Source: Diaporthe sp. PMI_573 (lineage: Eukaryota; Ascomycota; Sordariomycetes; Diaporthales; Diaporthaceae). From it: a DNA stretch of 64,000 nucleotides. A program made the translations under genes and the position numbers. Numbering within the stretch: the stretch's first letter is position 1; every line of letters begins with the position of its first letter. Location of the stretch: contig JAJTUP010000030.1 in NCBI GenBank assembly GCA_021399435.1, forward strand, positions 434,001 through 498,000, written 5' to 3'. A model generated the notes under the pieces. The model ran no database searches. It saw only the letters and a list, made by a program, of their open reading frames with translations, and was not told the origin of the DNA. Shown here piece after piece: positions 11,583 through 23,136 of the stretch.

Positions 11583-12557
11583 ATGTCGACAAGCCCAACC
11601 CGCCTGGCCATCGTCGGCAAGACGGGCGCAGGCAAGACATCTTTCCTCGCCAAAGCCCTAGAACTTGGTGATGATAACAAGAAGTACATCGTAGGAGACG
11701 GCGTGGACTCTTGTAAGTGCAAAATTTGAGACTCGTTCAATCAAGATGTACTGACACCATATCCTCTCCATAAAGGCACGCAGACCCTCCAAGTCGCCAG
11801 ACTCACAGTAGACGGCCGCGTGGTAGAACTGATCGACACCCCAGGCTTCGACGACTCTGGCCACAACGATGGAGATACCCTGTTCAAAATGACCGACTGG
11901 CTCATGCAGTCGTACAAATCTAACATGCTCCTCAACGGCGTGATATACATGGAGCCCGTCACAGAAACCCGAGCAGGCAAAAGTGAACGCGAGCGCATCG
12001 CGCTTGTCAAGTCGATCATCGGGGGCCATTTTATGAATCAGGTCGTTATTGCTAGCTCGATGTGGGACACGGGAAACAGGCTCTGTCAAAAGAACGAAGA
12101 TAATCGGGTTCAGAATAATGCTCTGTGGGGTGACATGGTCGGGCCAGGCAAAGCGGCTGTCAAACACTTCGAGAACACACGCGCTTCGACCACGGATATT
12201 ATCCGTCATTTCATGGACGCGTCGAGATTCCCCCCGAGAGCACTGTTGCTGCAAACCGAGCTGGCTGCCAACGATGGCGTCTTGAAGAATACCACGGCAG
12301 GTCGTCTTGCGTGGAAGATAAATGAGGAGGAGCTTCAGCAGCAGGAGGCGAAGATAAAATTCACCGGCGGCACTGAAGAAATGAAGCAGAGCGTTGAGAA
12401 GAAGAAGACGTTTTTGTCTCGGCTAAAGAAATTCGTTGTGAGTTACATCCCGCAGGATCCCACTTTCAAGAGCAAAGTTTCTGACATGTTGCAGTCTAAT
12501 GTAGCCGCAAATATTGTGGCCGGTGGATTTGTTCAGGCATTGTGTACGATGATGTAG
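11583..12557 (+). CDS. AIG1/GIMAP-like GTPase (copy B)
   Basis: Two exons, 11583-11712 and 11776-12557, 303 residues; donor GTAAGT, acceptor TAAAG. The P-loop GKTGAGKT is at residues 12-19, the splice creates GDGVDSCTQT, and DTPGFDD starts at residue 64. Then come NGVIYMEPVTETR and VVIASSMWDTG at the G4 position. The intron sits in the same Cys codon and phase as in copy A (exon ends T, next begins GC), so the two are ancient duplicates. The C-terminal 90 residues are Lys/Glu/Gln-rich and probably coiled, ending in a mildly hydrophobic stretch (SNVAANIVAGGFVQAL) that could touch membranes. A nucleotide-dependent assembly role is inferred from the family only. Confidence 0.87.
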
Positions 12558-12950
12558 CGGGGGCGCGTCTGTGGTCGTAAGTTGTGGGTACACGGGACAG
12601 CTACAGCCTATGGGGCTGGGCGTGTATGGTCGATATACTTTAGTAGATTTAAATACTAAAACCTAGCAGAGGCGGAGTTTGCCCGCGCATACCTTTAACA
12701 ATTATTAAAGAGGACAACTTTATATTGTTTTTGACATTTCTCACACAAGTGGCTTGCCCTTCTACGGCACTGTCACCCGTGAATATGTCAACATTTCTCG
12801 GGCTTAGTGTACGTGCTTGTATAACATTCACAAGATGAAGAGTGTTAAGAAAACCCTAGATCCAGATGATGTGATATCTTTGTTTTGGTATTTATCCCCA
12901 CCCTTCTGCATACGATTAATTGTAGATCAAGGGACACAAATCCTTAAGCC
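12558..12950. other. intergenic between convergent genes
   Basis: AT-rich 3' flank shared by GTPase copy B and the arabinanase gene; no gene seen. Terminator or polyadenylation signals cannot be assigned with confidence. Confidence 0.4.
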
Positions 12951-14180
12951 TCAGACAAGAACAGGCCATCCAGTCGACCACGAGATCTTGTTGAAACCAA
13001 ACAGATACTGCGAATCCGCCAGGCCAACCCGAGTATCAGCTGTCAAGGAAACCCGAGTTAGCATGTATAATATCAAAGGCGTCATGTTTTCCCTACGAAG
13101 CCATCTGGAGAAGACTCACCATAATGATAATACAGCACAGCACCATCATAAGCAGTATCGACCAATATCCCCTGTCCACCAGGGCCATAAACGTTCCCAT
13201 GGCTCTCAAGGACCTTGGTGCCACCCCCAGACGTGCATGCCTTGCCGCTGGCGTCGGTGTACGGCCCGGTGACGGAGGAGCTGCGGCACACGCGGACCGA
13301 GTACTCCTCGCCCGGGGCGGGCTTGGTGGTCTGGTAGCCGCAGCAGATACCGGCACTGAAGAAGAGGTAGTAGTACGGCGAGCGATAGTAGATGAAGGGA
13401 CCCTCCATGGCGTGGCTGCCTGTGGCGTTGTAGGCGATCTGGCTGGCTGAGCCGGAGACGGTAGCTGGGGGGCTGTTCATCTTGGCGATATAGACTTTGG
13501 TTGAATTATTGTCAGTTGGTTTCGCTCGGAAATCAAAAAAGATGAGGGTGGGAGAGTTGCCTTACTATCAGACCAGAAGGACCCAAAGGTCACGTAGTAA
13601 CTCCCATCCGTTGCCTGGACGAGAGCCCCGTCGATGGCGTTGTATGCCTTGCCTGAGGAACTTGCAATTCCTGTCGCGCCGTGGTCTGTCCAGGAGCCGA
13701 CCTCCATTGTTGTAGAGGTGGCGTAGCCGATAGCTGAGGCCTGTGAGCCAAAGACACTGACTGAATAGTACATGTAGTAAGTGCTGCCGACAAGGTGGAC
13801 TGATGGGGCCTGACAGGGTTGTAAGCCAATGCACTCTAATAAGAAACCACATCGATCCCGCCCTCGTGATATGCAGATACCCAGGGTCAAACACGGAAAC
13901 ATACCCAAAGATCATCATTCCCAGCAAGATTAATAGAACTTCCAGCGGGTATAGCAGCGCCCTGATAAGTCCACGACCCAGTCAGGCTGCTAGCAGTCCA
14001 TATCCCAATCTTGCTGCCCGTCCCGAAGCGAAAATACTTGCCGTCGCTCCTCTTGACGACGCCCGGGTCGTGAGCCCAGCACGCGCCGGTGCAGGCGATC
14101 GGGTCTGGGTATGCGACAGTGGGGACGGCCGCGAGGGTGAGGAGCGCCGTCAGGCCCCGGAGGACTCGGCCGAGAAACAT
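12951..14180 (-). CDS. secreted GH43 endo-1,5-alpha-L-arabinanase
   Basis: Four exons: 14180-13905, 13809-13566, 13494-13120 and 13039-12951, giving 327 residues; all joins keep frame and use GTRNGN/YAG sites. Signal peptide at residues 1-23 (hydrophobic [13 protein letters not shown]). The three acids of the GH43 five-bladed propeller are visible: D38 in AHDPGVV (base), D152 in NAIDGAL (pKa modulator) and E204 in HAMEGPF (acid). The last exon adds [11 protein letters not shown] and [12 protein letters not shown], the conserved arabinanase C-terminus, so the enzyme looks complete at the family's usual length. It should cut 1,5-linked arabinan of pectin side chains outside the cell, a plant-biomass or plant-infection function. 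Confidence 0.9.
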
Positions 14181-16276
14181 GGTGGGTGGGCTGCTGGTTC
14201 TGCTTTCTGGCGGGTGGTTGTCGATCGCGGTTCGATCCGTACGGGCTAGAACACGTTTTCATGCGTGAGCAGCATGGGAATGATCGACGGCTTGGCCCTC
14301 AATTATAAACATTCTTGTAGTATGATGTCGTGCCACTGGATACGAGCGCAGGTTATGCGAACCCAGTCCGGTCCATGCCTTCCGGCGAACTCAAAGGTCC
14401 CGCGTCTGGATGCTGTCGATTGGTGGGAATTAGACTCCAAGTCGTTCCCCTGTTCCGCAGAGTTGGGATGAACGTCAAGGATCAGGGGGGTGTAAGCCCA
14501 CCCCGCAGCGGCCACTCAGGTGCCGGCGCCTCGCCCAGTCAGGCAATATCAAGAGGCACATGATTCAGGTACCGGAGGCACGACAGCCCGCGATGTGGGT
14601 TTCCTTTCCTAGAGGGGTGGCCTTGAATGGGTGACATTTGGGGTCGAAGTGCCGTGGCCCGTCTCGGCGGCACATGCCATCCCTGGATACCCTACACCCA
14701 ACACAAGAAGGGCTACATGCGCTCAAATCGGCTGCTTTCCGAGAGATATTGCAGGGCACCTTGGGAGCAAAGCTTGGCTGAGCGAGGTCGCTTTTGGGAT
14801 GCTCATGTGACTGGGAATCCGGGAATGCAACCCAAGACGCGTGAGGAAAATGCTTGTTTTCTCCGACGACGGGTTTAGTATTCAACATGGTTGGCATCTG
14901 TAATAATCAGCAGGAAAAAGGGAAAGCAAAGGAGAAAGACAAAGATTCGAGGGGGCTGTTTAGTTTAAGTTCTAGAAGTCTATGAAACCTTGTTGAACAC
15001 AATTGCATGACGTCGCCACATGGACCAAAAGTAATTTCCGGACAGGCAAAAACAAATTTAGTAACATTTCAAGGTTGACGTAAACCATAAACGCTCGGTA
15101 GGCCATGGGGTGTTTGAGTGGGAAACCATAGGAAGATCGAAGCTCAACCGCCGGAAATGTGCCAGATGGAAGCAAAATGAACATTTGAAAAAGAACCAAC
15201 CCTGCTTGACGAATACGAAGACGTAATTGCTGAGAAGTGGCATGAGCAGCAATGAAGGCCGTCAGTCCTGATCAATGCCATGCAGTGATGGCCGAGAGCC
15301 ACAGTAATTACCAGCCAAATATGGCATAGAAACTCTCCATAGACACGGTCAAGGCTTGTCTAGCGATGACAAGAAAAATTAGGGTTATCATGATAGTCAA
15401 TCACACATTCATGAAAATCTAAACAAGTCGGTGTTTAAGCGTTTACCACAGTATGGTTTGGGGGGTTAGGTGGAGCCTGGCTTCTTGCTGCATGGCTGTG
15501 GGTTTCGAGCGAGCGGTCAGATGAACAGGCCACGCCTGGCGTCCCCCGTTGCTGTGGAGAAGCTAGACCGAAGTCAACAGATCCGTGTCTCTCTTCTCCA
15601 AATGAGGGTGAGGATCTAACAGGATACGGAGTACCTATCACGCTAACAAAGCCAGTACCCAGGTAGTTAAATGAGTCTTTGGGACAAGAAAAAAATTGAA
15701 AAGCAAGCAGGTATTAGTAGATAAGTAATCAAATGCTTTAAATTCATATTAGATAGTACAATTAAACGCAGAACATATTATGGCGACCGCTCGAGTGGAA
15801 TCCTGACCTTGCTGTACTGCCAGTGTCACGAGAGGAGATTCAAAGACAAGGGAACTGGCCTCAATACATCAATTCAAGTTGACAAGTCGGTACTGCCTTC
15901 GTCTGCTGGAAAATCACAGGAGCAAGGTTTTAAATCCTGAGGTGTGGGGCGGTCAGGCCACACAGCGAATGCAGTGGGGCCCCCCATGGGCAAAGGCACA
16001 CATAATTACTCGCAGGTATTACCAGCTTAGATCTGAGGATGCCCATAAATTCTTGACTGACTGAACTGTGAAGCGAGCACTGCATATATCCAACACACAC
16101 ATTTTGATTGAACTTGCTTGAAACCGGAAGGCCGATTTTTCAGCACCCATGACCGAGCACAAAGTTTTAATTAACATGCTGCCATCTCGCGCCAAAGCGA
16201 CAGTCAATCCAGCCAGGTGGTAATTATGTGCATCGAAGAAAAGAAAGACAAGCTCCAAGCCTACAAAGCCCCAAGC
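14181..16276. other. 2.1-kb intergenic stretch
   Basis: No supported gene. It contains the arabinanase promoter at its left end; the remainder shows only short frames without motifs. Confidence 0.4.
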
Positions 16277-16823
16277 CTAGAATTCACAGTGGAACGATCC
16301 GAGGTTGTTCACACAGTATTGCAGGTTGCCATCGCCCGCAACACTGCAGTAACTCGCCTTTCCATCCCTAGGCCGTGGGTAGCAGCCACAGCCCCCGGTA
16401 GACACCTTGAAGGAGCCCGCGGCACCTTGCCAGTACTTGATAGAGATTTGATGTCAGTGAGTGCTGCTGTAACAAAACCATTTTTGATCAAGGAAGGTAT
16501 ATGTCATCATTGGAAAAGGGGGGGGGGGACTCACTGGGTCTGGGTACACCTCGTCTATCTTGGGGTAGCAGCCGGTGTAGCAATCGCCGTTCATAGAGAG
16601 TCCGGTGCAGATCGTGACCGAGCAGCATGCCCTGGAGTCCAATGCCGATCCTGTTTTTGCGTTGAGTCAGTATACCTAGGCTTGCACATGGGCCTTAAGT
16701 AACGAAGAGTCACTTTGCCCCCTCCATGTTTGTTGTTCGATGGTTTTTCTCACCTTCGGAAGGGTTAATGGCGGCTCCCATGGCTGCGGACGCAGCGAGG
16801 ATCAAGGTGATGAGAGTGTTCAT
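16277..16823 (-). CDS. small secreted protein with ten cysteines
   Basis: Three exons found by following splice signals: 16823-16754, 16650-16535 and 16435-16277, 114 residues. The donors are GTGAGA and GTGAGT, the acceptors AACAG and ATCAAG; the second intron contains an 11-G run. Residues 1-18 form a signal peptide (MNTLITLILAASAAMGAA). The mature part has ten cysteines in a regular array: ACC, TIC, DCYTGC, GGCGC, SYC, QYC and HC at the C-terminus. No family is recognised. Length, signal and even number of cysteines fit an extracellular disulphide-stabilised protein, possibly an effector. Each exon alone is too short to attract gene finders, but reading frame, spacing and Cys pattern agree across both joins. 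Confidence 0.7.
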
Positions 16824-17844
16824 GTTGGAAGGATATTGCGCTGAGCTTGGTGTGAGCTGCGGTGGGTTTGATGATGGCCGGCTTTGGGATTATTCTGGCT
16901 TGCTTGCTGGCGATGAGACACTCCCCAAACTTAGAACGACTCCAGAGAAAAGAGGTCTTCTTATACTCAGACATCTCTACCCTGGGGTCGGGAGTCGGTC
17001 GAGAGACTCAGCCCGACCGCATGAAGTTTTGTTTCTCTACAATTGTTACTCGGCTCCTATTCGCATATTCCGCGCTCTTCCCTAATGTGTTCCCATCACC
17101 AGGCAGCAGTATAAAGTTGAGACCCACAGTGGGGATATATGGTAGATAGCAACGGTTTATTCGCTCACAACACTTTATCAATTGATAATTGTCAATCGCT
17201 TAATACATAGTCTGATCCTTCCAATGCTTGGATCCGACTATTCCGGAAGCCTTTGGTGTTTTTTTTTCATATGGTTCAAAGTACGAGAAGTCCCACGGGA
17301 AGTCCCCACAACAATATTCGCGAGCCCCTCGCCGCAGGGGTTTTTTGCAAGTTGCAGATAGGCTTTTCCCCGAAGGAATGTCTACTCAACCTCTCAAGGT
17401 CTTGGGAGGGTTTAGACGGTATGGAAAATAAACCATACACTGTAAAAGGGGGCTCGACAGCAGGTTTGAGTATGAAAACAACTCTGAGATCTGTCAAGGT
17501 TTGAGCTTGCGAGACTTTGCTATGAGTTTTTCAGCCTCTTAATTCCCCATACAATATAAATTCATACCTAGTAAAAGAACCAAAGCAGCCATAGTCCCCA
17601 TTTCTGGATAGGCAATACAGGATTCCGTAATTGCCAAGGGTTCGTTAAGCTAAAGTAGTCTAGATCGGGATATAGAGAAAGTAGAGGGTTGTCGAATAGC
17701 GTGGTTGTTGTAGAAGTATGAAGGGAACAACCCGATTCTTGAGAGGAGAATAAACATTCCAGGGAGTTTAAGACATGTTAAAGATCGGGAACTGCAATCT
17801 GCGGGAGGCGTCGTGCCTTGGGCGCTTCCTCGTGTTGCCGGCTT
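16824..17844. other. intergenic
   Basis: The promoter side of the Cys-rich gene lies at the left. No gene or clear repeat is seen in the rest. Confidence 0.4.
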
Positions 17845-18390
17845 TCAGGTCGGCCGCCGCTGCGCCTTATATTTCTTACGGATGCGATTAACCGCCGGCG
17901 AACCAAAGACAGCTAGGACTCGGCGGCGCTCTTTGGCTTCTAGCTTATTGAGGCCGGAAGAGCCCCTCATAATATACTTTCGGATCCTGTCGACATCTAG
18001 ATGAGCCAGAGCTGTAACGGGATCTCGGCCCCGTTCAAAAGACGATAGGTCATCTCCCTGTCTCGGGCTTTTTTCCTATTCCTCTGACGGTAGACTTGCG
18101 ATGTAGTCTGCTGTAACGTTCTTATTAATACCCCACTCCTTAAATCTTGCTTTATACATCCTCTCGGTGGCGACAAATTTATAGTCGCGTTCTATAGTTT
18201 CAAGGACCTCTCTGAGCGTCTTTCCTTCGTACAGATCAATTATTCTCTCTCTATGCTGTTTCCAGCCTTCTAGGGTGGCATAGCTCTGACTGCGGACCCT
18301 CCTTTGTATAGCGTTAGGAGCTGCTGAACCCCCAGGAACCTCTAGATATGGTGTGTAGACGGACGGTTCGGAGGGAGATCTGGAGCCCAC
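17845..18390 (-). pseudogene. Clr5-domain gene with an in-frame stop
   Basis: The minus-strand frame contains the Clr5 pattern: LEGWKQHRERIIDLYEGKTL, then V..TIERDYKF and TERMYKARFKEWGINKN. It then meets TAG at 18078-18076, yet the same frame stays open for 76 more codons (DPVTALAHLDVDRIRKYIMR and a Lys/Arg-rich end) to TGA at 17845. The stop would be explained by CAG to TAG. No ATG exists in frame upstream; the start listed here is a GTG, so the true first exon is missing or unrecognised. Clr5 domains occur at the N-terminus of fungal proteins linked to silent-chromatin factors and NLR-like proteins. Probably a relic; readthrough or a tiny intron is less likely. Confidence 0.55.
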
Positions 18391-20970
18391 TTGTGCGGCA
18401 TCATTACTTGAATCACTTCTGGAGGAGTCCTTGCCAGCATGAAAGCCGACTGTAGCGGCTGTAGAGTCTGGACTGCTAAGACTTTGTCGCCACTCCAGTC
18501 GACATGTATTTCTGAACCAATGCGTCCTGTATTTGGCATGATACTGTAGAATGCGAGGAAGTCAAACATTAGATTTAAGGGCTGTAGTGTATTTCTTCAA
18601 CGAAATGCTAGTTCAGGGATTCAACACGGAATATGTAGCACTTTTTTATAGTGAGTCTTCGGGCTAGGGACATTGACGTAGGGTCTATGTATTATAATGT
18701 TTCGCCGTGGACTGTATAGTACCAAGATCCTAAATTATCCTCACAAAAGTTGTCGGGTGTGCTTTTCTGTACTTGCTTTCGTACTTTTGCATAAAGTCCT
18801 TCTATTAACTTGGCATGTATGAAGATATGTGGTGCTGTGGTACAGTATAGTACGCTCGGTACTGGCTCGCGTACATCGACCAAGCCCCATTTCGCATTTC
18901 ACCATTGAGCCAGCAGCTCCCATGTGAAGTCTATTGGGGACATTCAACAATAGTCACCTTTACATAAACAGGTCGAAACTGACAGCATGGGCGGAGTCCA
19001 CATGCAGGGTACAAATCGGAAGGCCCGCTATGTCACGAAAAGCCCAGTAATTTCCACTCTCTAAAATGTTTACTACAGTATAGGTACAGTACAGTAGTTG
19101 GGCAGAGCACAGTACGTAATAAATTTTAGCTTAACACCAGCAGATTCAAATAGTACTTTAAACGAACTATGAGTATGATGCTAACGTAGTAAAGTACGTC
19201 TGTATTATGTGTGGAGTACAATGCTTGTCAGAAGTACCTGTATTTAACGCAACAGCCATGATGTAATCTTTTTAGATAGAGGACTTCTGTTAGGTACTTA
19301 GACATATGTAAATACTAAAATCTCAGAGGTGTAGTCTTTCTATGGTATGTAGTTGCTTATGTTTACTCGAACTCTTTTAATGTTGCTTACTTCGACCCGT
19401 TCTAAGTGTAGATTCAACAAATGCGTAAAATAGACATGGAGAGGGAGGAATTGAAAGCAAATCTCAAAGTCTATGAAATAAACTTGTGGATCTCCATAAG
19501 CTTCATGCACTAACAAATTTGGAATCCTTAATAACTTTCTAGGCCTCGGCCGAGTGACCTTCTATTGCAGTCTCACTCATATTATGAATATGCGCTTGTA
19601 GCACGGGCAAGACCTATTCTTTAGTGTTTTTTAACTAAATATCCACTAGGAATCGATTCTCTTGTACTTGGCACTAAGAAGCCTTCCGGAAGGGCAATGG
19701 CAGTCGATCGTGGGTCACAATAATCGACGCCATCACCGCCTCGGGTAAATATCTCGGCCCGGGCATCATTTTCAAGGGAAAAGAGCTCCAAGCCCAGTGG
19801 TTCCTTCGAGAATTTGGGAAGATTTGTGATGGGCACTATATATGCAGCCCAAATGGATGGATTAGTAACGATATCGCCGTCGAGTGGCTGAAGGGCGTAT
19901 TCTTGCCCCAGATGAATGCGATTCGAAAGAATGATGATATTGGACAGTGTAGATAAGGTTGAGGCTAATCTCAAGGAGTAATTGTGTCAAGTGCCGTCTC
20001 CAATTAAAATGAGCTTTTGGAAAGCTGATGGTTCTAAATCTAGTCGCGGGAATTAGGACGAAATCAGATAATACCGGCTGATGAAACCGCTGGATTATGT
20101 TACCGTTGATATCCAAGAAATGCAGGGCTTTGAAACTCGGCATACGTTTTGTCTTCCGAATAGACGTAAGTCCTATGAAGCAAACTTGGAGAAATGGTAT
20201 CTGTACTGAGAACCTAGTGTCCGCTTCTGCGGAAGACCCATGTTAAATCCTTTGACTTAGGTTGAAAGGCAAAAGAAGTGGTTTCTGTGGTTGACCTAGA
20301 TCGTGCGGCTAAAGCAAAAGGGTTGACACCGAACTCTGTGCGCCAGGCCCCCATCTTTGGCTTCAGGGTTGTCCTTATCGCTTTCTTTGTCGTTCCCATA
20401 TACCACAGATCGATCAAGATACTTGCCTATGGTCGTATATGCTGGAGCTCTGGCTTTCCGGGGGATACAAACATGCGTCTTGGTGCGGAGGTCCACAGCA
20501 GTACTTGTAGTAAGCTATAAGATTGAAGTGGCCCACCACACGCACACAACCATCGATTTTATGTGGGAATGCTTCTCGAATAAGATATATATAATTTTTT
20601 TTGCGAGAACCATATCCTCCAACCTCTCGATGTGGCTGGGAGGCCGTCTACATCAAGCTGGTATCACGAAATGAGAGCGGGTTGCAAGGAAAGAAGCGTC
20701 TAAGTATGGACGTGGGAGCAGAGAGAGGGGGAATTTTTCGTAGATCACGGGTCGGCTAGATTTAGCGATCTTCCTTGGTTCGTGGATAGAAGAGCAGACC
20801 ACCAAATCCACTAGCCTAGAACCAGAGATCCGTTAAATTCAGCAGCCAGAATGTAAAGATCCACCAAATCTGTAAACTATAAACTACAAAAGCCAGCAAA
20901 TCCAGCAGCCGGAACTTGAAGATCTACTGAACCCATGAAGTATAAACTAACATAACTATGTCCATCGCTA
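18391..20970. other. AT-leaning relic zone, no intact gene
   Basis: Many transitions and short frames. Two overlapping minus-strand frames (19621-19974 and 19862-20143) look weakly protein-like but lack homology cues or splice signals joining them. No RNA gene seen. Confidence 0.35.
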
Positions 20971-20980
20971 TGGGCCAACA

Positions 20981-21140
20981 AATCCACGAACCAGAAAATC
21001 CACAGAACCAGAAAATCCACAGAACCAGAAAATCCACAGAACCAGAAAATCCACGAGCCAGAACACCCACGAACTAGAAATCCACGAACCAGGAAATCCA
21101 CAAACTAGGAAATCCACAAACTAGGAAATCCACGAATCCA
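20981..21140. repeat. 17-18-bp minisatellite
   Basis: About nine head-to-tail copies of a unit like AAATCCACRAACYAGRA, with point differences between copies. Weaker, more scattered copies are visible upstream from about 20800. No spacer structure, so not a CRISPR array. Confidence 0.8.
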
Positions 21141-21236
21141 GGGAATAAATCCCCAAATGGGATAATTTTCTGAGATCACCACCTAAAGCTATTGTTCTGT
21201 CGCTGCGCGTCAAGCCAGAATGCGCGTCCTGATGAA

Positions 21237-22694
21237 TTAACATTGTAGCGCCATTTTCACCTGTCTTACGGTGTCCTGTATTTGGGGTGTGTTGTAAGGC
21301 GTCTCTGGTTGGATAAGTGACAAAGCCATCTCTGCAAGGGTCTTTGAGGCCGCTATTAGTTTAGGAGGATGTACAGCCGACATCTCCGTTGCGAGAGCGT
21401 TGAGAATTAAGCGTATGACCAAAAATCTCCGACTTAGGAACGTTAGCGTATAAATAACTGAAATCAAAAAGACCGCATACATTATTCTCTCAGTTTAGTC
21501 GAAATATATGATTAGCAATAGTGGCAATAAACCTCTAATATCGGCCCAACGCCTACTAATACACAGACATTTGTTTACAAGCTTCCTTCCCTGGCCCCCA
21601 GCTAATAAAGTCCCGGGGGCCTAGAGATATATGTTAATGGCAATGCTAGCATTACCGCGGCCTTTTTCCGGAAGTATCCTGCCGTTTTCTCTGTCGGTTT
21701 CTATGATTTTCTTAAGAGTGGCCAGAGTTTGTGCCAATCGAACATAAGCCAGCCTCGAAAATGGACCGCCGGCCGCGATGTGCGCGTTCAAGGCTTGAAA
21801 GGCGTCGAGTACACACTTGTCCCCACTCGCGGTGCCTGGTAGCAGAGTTGTCCGCTGCAACAACAAAGTCCACTCTTTGAATAATTGTTCACAATTCGCA
21901 GCAAAGAAGCCCTTAGCATCCTGCCTAATTAGACTCGGTACAAGGCTGTTCATCGCTTTGCAAACCGGATGGTTCACTCCCGCGCTTCTTTAAATTTGTC
22001 TATGTGCAAACGGAGCCTAATAACTGAAAAGAGCACAGCGCGCATACCACGCTTTATACCTCAGACTAACATTCCATAAGCCTAAGTCCAGGCGAAGCTC
22101 GCAACGCAGGCCGGGATGCAGGTGCAAACAAGTTGCTTGAGAGTCAAAGGCTGCGCCTCTCGCGACCGGAAGCTTTGAGAAATCGATTTTGCGATCAATG
22201 TCGAGCACGCGGGCACTACATGTAAGAGGTTAGCTGCTGTGTGGATGCTCTCTGAGAGTGGTGTCAGCGTACGTCTGGTCGATGTGGAGGGAGGCAGAAA
22301 GGGTGTCTTGGTCTCGCTGAAGGGCGGCGATAATTTTGTCGATATCTTTGCTTTCGAATGGCCACCACAGGGAACGCAGTCCCACTCGTCGCATCGCTTG
22401 GCCCTTGTTTAGCTTATCTTCCGGCCTTGCTCGTACGCGATCAAGCTGCAGACTGGTGTTGTCGAGGGCGTCGCGGCATTGTTGCGAGTTCCGGAGTCGA
22501 GCTCCATCCGGACTATTGGGAAGCTGCTGCGCGCCTTCCAGAGCCATCTTCAGGCTGCCGTTATGCCGTCGGAGGCGCTCGATGTCGGGTTTGGCATTCT
22601 TGACGGCAGAAGAGTATTCGAGACAGAGGGAGGCGACCTTAGCGGCTATCTCGACCACGGCGATGACGCTGGCTGCTGCTCCGAGCCCGTCCAT
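21237..22694 (-). pseudogene. STAND/NLR relic (HeLo-like N-terminus, P-loop lost)
   Basis: The first exon starts at the ATG at 22694 with MDGLGAAASVIAVVEIAAKV, the hydrophobic start of fungal HeLo-like STAND proteins, and runs through FESKDIDKIIAALQRDQDTL to HIDQT. A GTACGC donor and TAG acceptor join it to ARVLDIDRKIDFSKLPVARG-AAFDS, the conserved linker before NACHT. After this the text decays. A later frame (21977-21621) gives SLVPSLIRQ and LFKEWTLLLQRTTLLPGTAS, which matches the part of NACHT after the P-loop, with a damaged Walker B (KCVLDAFQALN). No GxxGxGKS is found between, so the nucleotide-binding core is deleted. It lies on the same strand as, and downstream of, the HET gene. Confidence 0.6.
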
Positions 22695-23136
22695 CGTGCC
22701 GTGTGTGCTGGCTGGATCGGAACGAAGGCGTTGGCAGACAGCGGCCGCAGAACATGCTAGCCTTGATCAAGGGTCGTCTGAAAAGATGGTTGCAGAATCC
22801 GGTGGGTTTGCATCTCGAGAACCATAATGCTGCGCTGGGAGGCAGCCCTACCCCCGCCCACGAGAGCAAGTCACGACCTTGCGCCACACGCACCCCTTGA
22901 AAGTCCTCTCGCAGTTCCAATTGAGTAATCAATGATTGTCGATAAGATAGCATTGGAATCGGCGCCCTAGGATCGACATTGATAGCATGATTGAGCGTGT
23001 TGGCTGGCAGGAGCAGAACGATGGGCTGCAAACAGCTCTGAGCATGAATTGAGATCGAGCTGGCAAGAAGATGGATTTCCGCTACTGTATGCAGCGATCA
23101 ACTGATCAGAGGTAAGAAACAGTAGTACGTCTCTAA
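22695..23136. other. intergenic
   Basis: Separates the STAND relic from the 3' end of the HET gene; nothing else seen. Confidence 0.4.

Noticed and set aside
19621..20143. Two overlapping minus-strand frames
   Set aside because: Weakly protein-like but without start, homology or a splice join; kept only as a possible relic.
20981..21140. CRISPR-like array
   Set aside because: Repeats are adjacent without spacers, and the organism is a fungus; it is a minisatellite.
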